Origin: Thermomucor indicae-seudaticae
Taxonomy: Eukaryota; Mucoromycota; Mucoromycetes; Mucorales; Lichtheimiaceae
DNA: 18,182 nt
Direction: 5' to 3'
NCBI GenBank assembly: GCA_000787465.1
Contig: JSYX01000669.1
Span: 1 to 18,182, forward strand
Of this stretch, positions 1-10,348 are shown piece by piece (the stretch's first letter is position 1; the number at the start of each line of letters is the position of its first letter). The notes beneath the pieces were generated by a model that made no database searches, was not told the origin of the DNA, and saw only the letters and a list, made by a program, of their open reading frames with translations. The translations under genes and the position numbers were made by a program.

Positions 1-1032
1 TCAACAAGTTGATGCACGGAAAGGACGGCGTTGTAAGGTTCGACGACGGTATCGGAAACCTTGGGGGAAGGAACGACAGAGTATGTGCAAAGCATACGGT
101 CGGGGTATTCTTCACGAATCTTTGAAAGAAGCAGGGAACCCATACCAGAACCAGTGCCACCACCCAAAGAATGTGCTAACTGGAAGCCCTGGAGACAGTC
201 AGTGTGTTCGGCTTCCTTACGAATGATATCGAGGACGGATTCGACAAGCTCAGCACCCTCAGTGTAGTAACCTTTGGCCCAAGAGTTGCCTGCACCAGAT
301 TGTCCAAAGACAAAGTTATCAGGGCGGAAGAGCTTGCCATAGTTGCTGCCGCGAATGGCATCCATCGTGGCCGGTTCAAGGTCAACGAGTACGGATCTAG
401 AACGCTCTTGTCAACATCGTGCCGCTCTTTCAAGTTTGAGCATACATACCTTGGTACGTATTTGCCTGTTGAACCTTCATTGTAATATACGTTGATACGC
501 TCCAACTGGAGATCGTTGTCGCCTACATAGGCACCGGAGCCGTCGATGCCATGTTCCTGACTAATGGTTTCCCAGAATTTTTGACCGATCTATGTATAAG
601 AAACATGAAGTAAGAATGGCTGTGTGTGGTACGACTTCGCGAATCCAAAAATCCCAGAAAAAGTTTTTCACTCGAGCTGTCTAGCCTTCATTACGCGGCC
701 GCCCCCAAAGTTATGATTTAACACTTCTAAACGTATCATGCAATGCTCCTCAACCTTAAACCCGCAAGGGGTGGGAGGCGCTTTCGAAAAAAGAGGACAG
801 AAAATTCCTGACACCCGGGTTCTCGAGTCAAGGAGAAGGTGTACTTGCCTGATTACCGCACTGGCCTGTTAACGTAAGGCAGCAAGAAACAAGAGATTGC
901 GTAGATGAGTAAAAACGTTGAATGACCGGGTTTGACACGCTCAGTCCCCGTCGACAACAGGAACACTACACGCTGCCACGCAAAGGACATGAGCAGAAAC
1001 ATACCGGCTTGGACGTGAATGATCTCTCTCAT
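1..1032 (-). CDS. TUB2: beta-tubulin, N-terminal ~176 residues (3' end beyond window)
   Basis: Beta-tubulin forms the microtubule alpha/beta dimer in the cytoplasm and spindle. Exons on the minus strand: 1032-1005, 865-849, 589-450 and 396 to the edge. Joined, they keep one frame and match the family from residue 1. They begin MREI, the N-terminal motif used for tubulin mRNA autoregulation. They contain GQCGNQ (10-15), [12 protein letters not shown] (66-77), the nucleotide-binding GGGTGSGMG loop (140-148) and [17 protein letters not shown] (168-184). Introns are 1004-866 (GT-AG), 848-590 (GCAAGT donor, so GC-AG) and 449-397 (53 nt). Oddities against the usual sequence: Ser100 for Asn and Tyr105 for His in SGAGN-WAKG-YTEG, Tyr167 for Phe, and Val in PYNAVLS where Thr is usual. 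The stretch from ~177 on, including the taxane and C-terminal tail regions, is outside the window. Identity as beta rather than alpha tubulin is certain; it may be one of several paralogues. Confidence 0.97.
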
Positions 1033-1116
1033 CTTGTATATTAAAGGTGTCGAGGTTGATTACTAGTGGAAATGAAGAAACAAAAGAAAAATGGTTCCCG
1101 AACGGCGAGGAGAACA

Positions 1117-1127
1117 GAAATATATAG
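1117..1127 (-). promoter_or_regulatory. TATA-like box upstream of beta-tubulin
   Basis: On the minus strand the sequence reads ACTATATATTT about 90 bp upstream of the beta-tubulin ATG at 1032. That spacing leaves room for a transcription start and a short 5' UTR. It is motif-level evidence only, in AT-rich sequence where such words occur by chance. Confidence 0.35.
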
Positions 1128-2124
1128 TGTGCCCTGTCTGGGTTCGGAGGACGAAAATTTGGCAGTGCCACCATGCAGAGCAGAAAAAAGATGGTCGAAG
1201 AATGTTGGGTCTCCCTTATTCTCCCTTACTACCTACAAACGGATCATGATGGACCATAAAGAATACCATTAGGTCTCCTGAAAAGAAATAGCCAAGCGTT
1301 GAAGATTCTTTGTGAGGGAGATGAGTGTCAAAAGTGGAGCCCATGTAGGCGGATAGCTTATGTTTCAACTGGGGAGAAGCTCCTGACAGCAGCAACCAAG
1401 ATTAGTGCTGCATTCTCGTGCTATGTTGCTTCTCGTGTTACCTGCTTGCATGCAGCACATGGCTTGTCTCTCGTTTTATCCAAATCAAAGCTATTTCTCT
1501 TGACTCTTCCACAACTTCACGTTTTCTTGAGCAACCATCGTGATGCCTTGACTGGAAAAGTAAAAAACAATATAAATAACGCTGGCAAGACTATCTTGTC
1601 GAAACTGAGGTCATAAGCAATCAGGAATCTAGGGGTGTGGGAGACGCCCTTGCCGCCCCTTCACAATCGGATTGAAAATCAGGATTCTCCGAGAATGGAG
1701 GATGTACAACCTCATCCAACGCTCCACTACTATGGCCAAGCGACCTTCACTATACACCGAGACCCATACCGACACCGAGTCGATCTGATGTCTTTACGAC
1801 CGAAGAAAAATCAACTGGAAATGACGCTTATAAAATCAATGGAGACACCCTGGAAAAGTGCGCTCTCCCAAGATCATCGGAGTGAGAGCTCACGAAACAC
1901 AGAAGATAGGGACCTCTTCAAAGATCGATTACGTATACAGAATTAATAGAAGAGACCGTGCGGACAATGCAAGGAAATTTTGAAAGATCGGCGCGTATTA
2001 AGGCACTTTAGCAAAAGTCACTGCAATCTGTCTGTGCTGAAGATGACTTGACGGGCGGATTACCTTATACGGGCATGATCCATGTTCCGCTCTCCCGATG
2101 CTGCAACTTTGGCACATGACATTT
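1128..2124. other. intergenic stretch, no gene supported
   Basis: This is about 1 kb between the 5' end of the beta-tubulin gene and the 3' end of the Asteroid-like gene. The minus strand has no long open frame here. On the plus strand one frame is open from 1260 to 1613, stops once at TAA 1614-1616, and is then open to about 1946. Neither half resembles a family I know. The first half lacks a good ATG start, and the first ATG of the second half is near 1695. A TATAAATA word lies near 1571. I see no conserved motif, repeat or RNA gene. It may be a decayed gene, a noncoding transcript or plain spacer. Confidence 0.4.
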
Positions 2125-4309
2125 TCAACCGTCAAAATTACAGCCGAAGCTCAACACGTCAAATGGATTGCTAGAACTCGGCGTCTGTACGTCTGTTACA
2201 CGTTTCTTCAAAGAAGGGCGTTTCGTAGAGTGCGATTCACCGTTATGGCGCCGTTTCTTGAGATTCTTTCGCATCAACCATTCCCCTCGTCGTCCTCCCG
2301 TCTCTGTCATGGGTATATCATAATGGTACACACTGTCTACCATATCATCCATACCGATCATGACAGCACGATATACATGCAAGAACAAAGTTTTGCATTG
2401 ATCAACAGAACCATCCAGCATACTGCCTATACTTGCTCCACGACGAGCCGCTTGTAGATATCGGTGCATCTGGAGTCCGTCGTACGTACTAAGTAATAAC
2501 TGAGGTCTCTTCGGATATTCAATATCGAGCACTTGGCCCAACAGATGTGAGCATAACAGCGTACTCTGGAACTGAGCGGTTAAATGCAGTGTGCGCTTTT
2601 TTAGTGCTGGCTTTCCATCTTGCATTGGCCACTTTTGATTTGCATAGCCTAAGCGGGACGCCATAGAGGCTATGCTGCCGATAATAAGTCCAACGATTTC
2701 ATGATTCTTTAGCCTCACAGTTTCAAGGTCGTGATCAGCCGGTTGCGCTGAATTGTGGATCATATAACGCAAACAAAATACAAGATACTGTGCATCGCTA
2801 TTCAGTCGTCTTACAGCCAACCGCGCCTTTTCGTTGCTTGTGTTGTGTAGACTTTCAAACAGGCTTCTACAAGCCGACCTGTCGTTCAAAATAGAAGCAA
2901 TAGAAAGGTTTGCTGTTGCTTCGCTTGGCACCAATTGCCGTATTTCGTTCAAGGGAAGGCCTTCAACAGCCAGCTCTGTTAAATGTCGTTTCTCGCGGGC
3001 GTATTCTGCGACACTCGGTGGATGCTCGTTGTCCGACAGTAAGATAGTATACATGCATTGCCGTATACGCCTGCTAATGTTCCAGCTAGACGCCTGTTCC
3101 AGATCTTCAAGAAATATCGTTGTCCAGAATATCTTCGTCTCAACGACATCCATTACCGCTCTACTAAGCATCCTCAAATTGCTAATTCGGGATTTTACCG
3201 ACTGATGTGCCACCTCCAGCCGTTGCAACAACGTGCTCTCCGGATCATATCGCCTGATAGATTCGACAAGTGACATTTTCAGTTTGCTTGCGCTCTCTGT
3301 CCGGGACTTTTCTGGAAGGAAATGCGGTTCCAGCTCGTCTTTGATGATGTCAAGGATATCGTGAGAAGTTCTGCTCGACAATGCACTGATTTTTCGAACA
3401 AATTCTGCAACGTATTTCGGCCAAGAGCTTCCTTTCGTTTTGTAATGGAAACCTTGGGAAGTACACCAACTCATGATAGGAAGCTTGATAAAACTCGCAT
3501 CCAGATAATCGTTTCCCATCAATGCTCCAAAGATAGGAAGCATTTGAACTTCGATGCCCAGCAGAGAAGCTAACTTCTGCGGTATATAGACCATAGCGGA
3601 TATCCTCTTCGTGCCGTTTTCTTGGGACACAATGTTCAGATTATCAAGAGGAATATATCCTTTGCCGGCGTGCGGATATACATGCATATCAGAATCCTTG
3701 GACACAATGTAGCCTTGATGCTCTTCTGCCATTCTGACAACTAGGCCATCCGCTTCTCGACAACATGTAATAGGTTCATATCCCAACTGTCTCAGCGTTT
3801 GCAAACATACCTCCAACATGAGTGGTGGGATAAGATACAAATCGTTTGAATATTGTATACCCTGTAGCGTGCCGTCTGTATCTTCCTTCAGACCCGCGTT
3901 GATCTTATCGAGGTTCGTAAACACCATCTCTGCCCTTTCGATGTATGCACGGCAGCGTTTAAGGCGTGTCTCGCGCTTGTCGTCTGGAAGGGCGCCGTCA
4001 AACAAAAAATGTAGCTCAATGCCTGCCGCGCGCAAAGACAAAATATCTTGTTCCATTGCGCTTGCGACAGCCGCATATTGTCCTATGGTTTATCCTACAG
4101 TGAGTTTTGTATACGCGTTCCATCATTTCGGTTTTACCTCCATGGATCCAGTCAGATCGGTACTGCGAAGCATAATGATGGACAAACGCATTGCCATCGA
4201 CAATGAAAGTATCAGTGGATTTCGTCGTTGCTGGATCGGATTCCCAGGAAACTTCGGTACCCAATCTGGGATGCTCCCGTATAAATGCGGACAGTCCAAG
4301 GATCCCCAT
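2125..4309 (-). CDS. Asteroid-like / XPG-family PIN-domain protein
   Basis: The predicted 709-residue protein comes from two exons, 4309-4138 and 4082-2125. They are joined across a 55 nt intron (4137-4083) that ends CATAG and restores ..WIHGG-QYAAVASAM... The start MGILGLSAFI is the classic N-terminus of the FEN1/XPG/Asteroid superfamily. Candidate metal-binding acidic residues are in the expected order: Asp38 in FIVDGN, Asp86 in LFDGALPDDKR, Glu167 and Asp169 in CREADG, Asp187 and Asp189 in SKDSD, and Asp249 in MGNDYLD. The spacing EADG..SKDSD..GNDY is typical of a structure-specific nuclease fold. The middle part is helical and unassigned. The last ~50 residues are rich in Lys/Arg (KNLKKRRH, KRPSLKKR), which suggests nuclear import. 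Asteroid proteins are poorly understood; nuclease activity is inferred from the motifs, not known. It is divergent with MIC19 across 487 bp. Confidence 0.88.
4083..4137 (-). other. 55 nt intron in the Asteroid-like gene
   Basis: The donor is GTAAAA after ..CATGGAG and the acceptor is CATAG before GACAATATG. An earlier AG (..CTGTAG, ending near 4095) would put a stop codon right after the junction, so the second AG is chosen. The spliced peptide continues the PIN domain in frame, while reading through the intron shifts frame and ends after some 40 unrelated residues. Confidence 0.85.
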
Positions 4310-4796
4310 CTTTCCCGTTACTCAGGTGTACGTAAAAGAAGTAAAAGAGCAAATTTTTCGGTTGCGGCATAGCGGAAGTCTCCCGCCCGGCGGCCTTGAG
4401 GCTGTCAACCATTTCAGAAAGTACCAAGCTCTATCCATACTATGAAGTCAACTAATAATGATTGAATATTTGTGATGCTCGAGGTACACTTTGCATCAAT
4501 CTGGAAGCCAAGATTGTGCGAAAGGCACGTATTCCTTATCATATGACTGCGTGAAACGTATTTCTCACATGCGTGATGTCTAATCGTATGTTAACGCTTG
4601 CAGTTGACGTAAAATGTATTTCGAGTAGCACAAATGTGCAATCAATAAACAGTATCATTGAAAAGGAACCATGCCTGAATGGCAACCAGGGCATCGCTTC
4701 ATTTGCCACTTGGATGCGGTCTGACGTCAGACTCCGACCTCAGTACTTCACCCCTCTTCGAGCAAAAAAATCACAAAAGCAAAAAAGAGAGCGGCC
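4310..4796. promoter_or_regulatory. divergent promoter region (Asteroid-like / MIC19)
   Basis: This 487 bp separates two divergently read genes and must hold both promoters. The clearest element is the palindrome CTGACGTCAG at 4721-4730, which contains a full CRE/ATF-type TGACGTCA (4722-4729) about 70 bp upstream of the MIC19 ATG. A half-type TTGACGTAA lies near 4603-4611. No clear TATA box sits at a convincing distance from either start. Short open frames here are not supported as genes. Confidence 0.5.
4722..4729. promoter_or_regulatory. CRE-type bZIP site TGACGTCA
   Basis: This is an exact 8 bp palindrome, extended to 10 bp as CTGACGTCAG, 68 bp before the MIC19 start codon. In fungi such sites bind ATF/CREB-class bZIP factors. 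The position is right for a core-promoter-proximal element, and use by MIC19 is an inference from proximity. Confidence 0.5.
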
Positions 4797-5547
4797 ATGG
4801 GAGCGACGCAGTCCAAAAGCACAAGCGAGCCAGTCATTTTCTACAACCAGAATGTCCCAGTTCAGGTGAATAAACCAGAGATTGCGCGATTTCGCTGTTT
4901 CGAGCCACTCACTAATTCATGTGCTAATGATGCATGCAGTTCTCGCAAGGACTGGTCGAATCCTTGGAAAGTCGCAAAAAGGTAACGAGAGTCAAACTAC
5001 GACGAATATCGTCCGTCGGTTTTTGACCGGTTCAAGCAGGCACAGAGTGCGCCAGCTGCTGCTCGACCGGAAGAGGTAGAAGAGCTCGTCCGCAAACGCG
5101 TCGCCGAAGAACTGCAGCGTGCGCAAGAGCGAGAAGAGGAATTGAAGAGAAAGGCATATGGCGAACTTGCGAAAGCCAATATCGAAAAAGACTATAACGC
5201 TGTCGCCATGGGTGCTGATATCGAAAGCATGATTAAGCGTATTGAGAGGTAATTGACGAGAAGCGCTCGATGTTTTTTGCTTTGATGCTGTGTATTCTGA
5301 GATGTTGTAAATAGACCAGCTCCCAAGGAACTTCCTGCTGAAATTGCTGAGCGCCAAGAGGCTGTCATGGCTTGCTACAAGTAAGCATATATTTACTATG
5401 AGATCAAGACAAGGGATAAAATACCTTATGTTGGCCACGCATTATAGGAAAAATAGCACTCGGACCCTGGACTGCTGGGAAGAAGTCGAGCTGTTCAAAG
5501 AATCCGTGGCCAAGGCTCAGAAACGATTTGTGGCAGCGCATCAATAA
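4797..5547 (+). CDS. MIC19: MICOS complex subunit MIC19 (CHCH-domain, N-myristoylation signal)
   Basis: MIC19 is a peripheral inner-membrane subunit of the MICOS complex, which holds mitochondrial crista junctions. Exons: 4797-4865, 4940-4981, 5037-5248 (or from 5040), 5315-5380 and 5448-5547, giving about 162 residues. The start MGATQSKS fits the N-myristoylation rule (Gly2, Ser at position 6). QFSQGLVESLES is the conserved DUF737/MIC19 block. A charged coiled coil follows (EEVEELVRKRVAEELQRAQ and onward), then the C-terminal CHCH half with two cysteines ten residues apart (about 128 and 139; CYKKNSTRTLDCW), as in fungal MIC19. Introns are 74, 55 or 58, 66 and 67 nt. The second intron ends at a tandem AAGCAG acceptor, so one glutamine is optional. 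AATAAA at 5543-5548 overlaps the TAA stop. Confidence 0.9.
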
Positions 5548-5548
5548 A
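5543..5548 (+). terminator. candidate poly(A) signal overlapping the MIC19 stop
   Basis: AATAAA at 5543-5548 includes the TAA stop codon (5545-5547). No other AATAAA follows before the next gene at 5802, so this is the best candidate signal for MIC19. A cleavage site some 15-30 nt later would give a very short 3' UTR. Confidence 0.4.
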
Positions 5549-5801
5549 TCCAACATCCTTCTGTTTTGTTCACGTAGTTTACCACTTAGATTCGTTTCTT
5601 TGTATGTTTGCATATATTCGCTTATTTCGTCGACCAAAAATACAAATGCGGCTTTATTCCGTTTCGGTCTGAAGAGGAGCTGCTTTGAAGCGACAAGCCA
5701 CAGATTTCTGTCGCTGAATTTTCGTTTTTTAAACCAGCTTACTCTAGAGTTACAAGTTCCTTGACACTCCTGTCCCCCGTATTGATCTCGCTGCGATCCC
5801 G

Positions 5802-8800
5802 ATGGTTACAGCCACACTTCAGTTATTCTGGGACCTGGCATCGTACGATCCTGCTGTTCGAAAACAGTCTGCTCAATCGCTAGTCACTACGCTGGCCGAA
5901 TTCCAAAAAGCACATGAAGCAACACTTGAGAAAGACGGGAACACAGAGGTCGCCGATAGCGTAGAGGCACTGGAACGTGTGTGTGCACCTGATGTATCAT
6001 ACTCATTACGTCGCTTGATTCGGGGCCTGCCTTCTCCGCGCCAGGGCGCCCGACAAGGCTTTTCGCTGGCTTTGACGGAGGTAAGACTAACCTCACAGGA
6101 ACGCACCACAATTCAATTGCTGAACGACTTGCGTAGCTACTATCAATCACCGAAGTAGTTACAACCAGCTTGGTGCTTCAATTCTTGTTCGAATGCACTG
6201 AACGTAAAGGAAGTATGTCCGGTGAAGAAGTGCGGGACGTGCTGTTTGGACGATTGTTCGGTTTTATGGCAATCATTGCATCTGGCATGCTCAGTCGCTC
6301 GACAACTACCATGGACGACATAAACAAAATATTGGACAGTCTGTTGGAGATTGGTCGCCTGAAAGCTTATTTGATGGAAGTTTGCTATTATGTTGTTATC
6401 AATATGCTCCCGAATGTAAGCTCGCGTATGATCAACAGGGGATCATGGAATCGCGATTATAACCATTTGTTCTTTAGCTGAAAGGAACCAAGTTCAAGGA
6501 TGAGGCCGTGCAAAAGATTTTGGAGCAGTTTTTACCAGCATGCCATAATATTGACCAGCTTAACCTGGCAATTGCATTCCGTCAGCAGATGCCGGAGGTC
6601 GACTTGACGGCGCCGTTGGCAGACTGGGAAAGCAAAAACATCTTATCTTCTGCTAACTTGAAACGTCTTTCGGTGATTTTGAAGGTAAAAGGAGGGAAGC
6701 GGACGCTATTGAGCGTCAGAGATTAAATCATCAATAATACGACAGGAGTCGACAATGGACGAAGACGAAAACCAAGCGGATTGGAAACCGCAACTTCATT
6801 CTGTTTGGGATCGGATCTTGACTATTTATCTAGACCAACCTGCCGCAGCTACAGAAGGACGAGATGAGCAACAGGAATCGACGCAGCCTAAAAAGAAACA
6901 AAAGACGAATGTAAACGGTGACGCTAAGGCAGTAATGGACGAAGAACAGATAGCTCCATTTGCGGAATTTTGGAGATTGGCTGTTGATGGTGAGCAAACC
7001 AACGATTCTTTTAGACCACTGGCAGCGTCTGACGGATTAATAGAAACGTTATTCGATAATAACTCGTCGCATGGCCGGAAGTACTGGGGTTTTATGCTCG
7101 TTCAAAAGGTGCTCCCACGGCTGTCCTCTGAACAGGTGCCCTTGATTTTCACTGAGAATTTCATGAGAACCTTTATCAACAACCTCTCAACGGATTCACG
7201 ATACCTGAACGGCGCCGCTAGACACACGGTAAATTTGTCGACTATTATAATCGTTCAGGACCATTGTTTCTAACTACATTTAAAGGCGACCGTTATTCAA
7301 AATGTAGCCCTGACCAACAAGAATATAAGTGTCGCAGTGCTTTCACAATTGCTTGGGAAATACGGCAACCAGCAGTTTGACCGCATCACGAAGACAAAGA
7401 CAGTCGAAAAACTCATTTCGAACTTGGACAAAGAAGGCGTGCGATCGTACCTTGAGTATCTTGCCAAAATTTTTATCCAACATCCTGAATCGGAACGTGT
7501 CGAGTCAGTGAAGAAGTGGTCCCTGACACAAATGGTGCAGATTCTTAAGAATAACAATATTCCTAAAGAAGAAGATTGGATTATTGAGCTTTTACGCTTC
7601 CTCATGGTTTACGCATTTTTCGACGTCAAGAAGTCATCACATGAAGGCTCCTACCTAACGGTAGGCATAGAAGATATAGATCACTTGATCAAGCTCAAAC
7701 TGACTTATTCTCTGTACAGAACTATCGAAAGCCAAAACCGGCGCTGTCAGATGAACTTCGTACGTTCTGCCAAGCACGCTTTCAGGACGCACTGGTGTCA
7801 GTCTCCAAAATGCCTCCGACGTCCAAGATCAGCGAACTTCAGAGTGGCACTTTGAAGTCGCGTAGACTTCTGGGAATCATGGAGGACGGTGAATTATGGA
7901 TATATAAAGCGCTGCAGATTTTCGAGAGCTTGCAGAACGAAAAGAAGCTGAAGATCCATGAAGAGCTAACAGAGGAAAGTCAGGAATCGTACAGAAAAGC
8001 CATGAAGCGCGTCAATGCTCTCAGAGAAAAGGTATGTATGAAGTTGATACAGTTAATGGCAAATCTAAGAACAATTTCGTCTTGCAGTTGGCGGAGCAAG
8101 GTGAAAAAAGTACACACGAAGTTGTGGAACGTGGATTTGAGATCTTGTTCGTAAACGTGATTTTACACTTACTGGTCGATCAGGACGAAGCACGCTCTAT
8201 TCTTGATGAACTTTTTGACTGCTATGACAAGACCTTCAAAAAGGAGAAGAAATCCAGCAAAAAGAAGCACAAGAAGAAGGACCCGGAAAAACAAGAAGAG
8301 GATCTGCAACCAGAACCAATTGACGTTATTGTCGATATCCTTGTCAGTTTCTTGACTAACGAGTCACCTGTTCTCAAGAACCTCTCCGAACAAGTTTTCG
8401 AGATCTTTTCGCATAAAGTTACTAAACGTACTTTGGACATACTGCTAAACGTAATTATTGCGTGTCAACGCCTTTTGTACTTTTCGCTTACCTTCTTTTA
8501 TTGATAGATCTTGACCACCGACGATCGGAAACATGGCGGAGAGGAACTTTTTGAAGAGGACGACGTGGAAATGCTGGATTCTGATAACGTGGATGACGAC
8601 GTGGAGTTGATTGATGAAACGGAACAAAACGGAGAAGTCGACGAAGAGTTGAGAAAGAAAATAGAAGAAACTATGAGAGAGCAGGGCGTGCTTGGAGGAG
8701 AGGATGATGAAGACGACGCAAGCGATTTGGATGATGAAGCAATGGTTGCCTTTGACGAAAAGCTTGCTGAAGTATTCAAGCAAAAGAAGCTTGAAAAGAA

Positions 8801-9931
8801 TGCGGACAAGAGTAAGTTCCTTTAACACTGAAATGGTCCAAGAGTATAGGCTAACTGCTGCACATAGGCATGCAACAAAGTGTGGTTCATTTCAAAAATA
8901 ATGTCATGGACCTGATTATCATTTTTGTTCGGAAGAATCCCACTAGCAGTCTTATCTTTGAACTTATCGTACCTTTACTCAACGCCATCCGTGCCACACC
9001 AAACAAATCTGTCAGCGCTCAGTTTGTCACAAAGACGGTGTCATTCCTGAAAAATCGACTTTCGGTCGCAAAGGAACACCCCAAAGCTACGGACGAGAGT
9101 ATTATTGACGTTGTCCGTGCTGTACAAGAATTCTCCAAGACATCAAATAAGGAGCAAGCGGCAATGTGCGAAAATCTGTTAGTTTATCTGCGAAAATGCA
9201 TCTTGGGCAGAGTTGACGTTGATCCGTCTACGGAGTTGCCGGCAAATGTCCAAAATATCATGGATAAATTTATGAGCATTTATCGCGAAAACTTGCAAGA
9301 ATATATGACGAAGCGGTCTTCTCGTGTTCACGCCAACCAATTCAAGTCACTTGCCGAGAAATCTCCATATACTTCATGGGCACTTATGGATTCGTTGGTA
9401 GAATACATCGATCCATGTGCTTGCGTCAACCATTTCCGCCACGGCCAGGTCATAGAGTGGATTAGTTCAATAATCAAGCGTACAGTGGGCAAAGTAAGTG
9501 TATATAGAGCGTGAATTATGTCTGTGAATTTTGATATCTAACTGTCTGCATAGAAATCTGCTTCTTACGACGAGAAATTTATGTCGGTTGTGCCAACGAT
9601 CTGCCAAAAGGTTGAAAAGGCTGTTCGTACTTCAATAGATCGGAGGAAAGAGAAGGTTTCCTTGGAATATGAACATATGCGCGGATTAATACGGTTCGTG
9701 ACGACCTTGGTCAAGTTACATAAAAGAATGGCAAAACTCGATGCCAAGGTACGTTTTGCCGTTTTTCCTTCTCTCGAAGAAAAGGAATATCTGATAACCT
9801 TTGGACTTTTTTATTAGGAAATGCGAAACTTGTGGAAAGCTGACCTGTTATCTGGCATCCCAACTGTAGATGTGTACAATAAGCACGCTTTACAAGTAGA
9901 ATGCAAACAGCTTGATGATCTGATAGGATGA
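5802..9931 (+). CDS. POL5: POL5 / MYBBP1A-family ribosome biogenesis factor (DNA polymerase phi family)
   Basis: This family is nucleolar and needed for rRNA production; despite its name it is a HEAT-like helical protein, not an active polymerase. Eleven exons join in one frame to 1178 residues: 5802-6080, 6137-6415, 6478-6684, 6746-7228, 7286-7660, 7720-8031, 8088-8450, 8508-8811, 8868-9493, 9554-9748 and 9818-9931. All ten introns are GT-AG and 56-69 nt. Family hallmarks are the N-terminal LFWDLASYDPAVRKQSAQ, then VSYSLRRLIRGLPSPRQGAR and QGFSLALTE, LGKYGNQQFD in the middle, and a long Asp/Glu-rich stretch (about residues 773-835) followed by MVAFDEKLAEVFKQKK and SVVHFKNNVMDL. Basic patches (QPKKKQK; KKSSKKKHKKK) fit nucleolar targeting. 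The length is close to that of known members. The gene runs the same way as MIC19, 254 bp downstream of it. Confidence 0.93.
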
Positions 9932-9939
9932 AATCCTTC

Positions 9940-9945
9940 AATAAA
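9940..9945 (+). terminator. poly(A) signal of POL5
   Basis: AATAAA begins 9 nt after the TGA stop (9929-9931). It is the only such word close downstream, so a very short 3' UTR is expected. Confidence 0.5.
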
Positions 9946-10348
9946 AGTTGATTTATGAAAAACCGAAGGAATGAAGGGGCTATTGCTAAATCACTTCCGG
10001 TAGCTGCAGCAACTGGCGCTCTCTATGGTTGGTTGCACGTAATGCTACAACTTTTTCCCGCATTATGTTTGTGCAACTTACGAGTGACTCGTCGGTTACA
10101 GTTAGATGCACGTGGACGCTTTTGAGGCCTCGATACTGGTTCCTGTAAAAGATATTATGGATCACGTCAAGGAAGTAGTTCATGATAAATTGGGAGGTTA
10201 CCGTTGCATTCAGGTTTTGTTTCTCTTGGCAACTGATGCATTGTGCAAGGGCAGTGCTGGTGACTCGCCAATCAAAAGCCGTCTTCCGGTTCTAGTTGAA
10301 ATTCACCTGCCGCTTTGCTCATTTACTTACACTTACTGAGAGACCAAT
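9946..10348. other. POL5-NRAMP intergenic region with unassigned open frames
   Basis: About 400 bp with no gene I can name. On the minus strand a frame is open for 101 codons (10291-9986), with its first ATG at 10183 giving 65 residues. On the plus strand 10106-10336 is open (77 residues) and ends with TGA twelve bases before the NRAMP ATG, in the same frame. They overlap, so at most one is real, and neither resembles a known family. Candidate promoter words for NRAMP are an E-box palindrome CACGTG at 10109-10114 and TGACTC (Gcn4/AP-1 core) near 10085 and 10261. The TGA at 10337-10339 supports 10349 as the NRAMP start. Confidence 0.4.

Noticed and set aside
176..505. 109-codon minus-strand frame as a separate gene over beta-tubulin
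   Set aside because: It is the third tubulin exon read into an intron and then out of frame into the next exon.
4016..4136. 97-codon frame as a complete small protein at the start of the Asteroid-like gene
   Set aside because: It is exon 1 read into the 55 nt intron and out of frame; splicing joins it to the long second exon.
4982..5039. Possible frameshift in MIC19 between the SLESRKK block and the coiled coil
   Set aside because: A 55 or 58 nt intron with donor GTAACG and acceptor AAG/CAG restores the frame exactly and matches the size of neighbouring introns, so no frameshift is needed.
10106..10339. Plus-strand frame before NRAMP as an upstream NRAMP exon
   Set aside because: It ends with TGA in the same frame just before the ATG, and no donor/acceptor pair with family support joins them.
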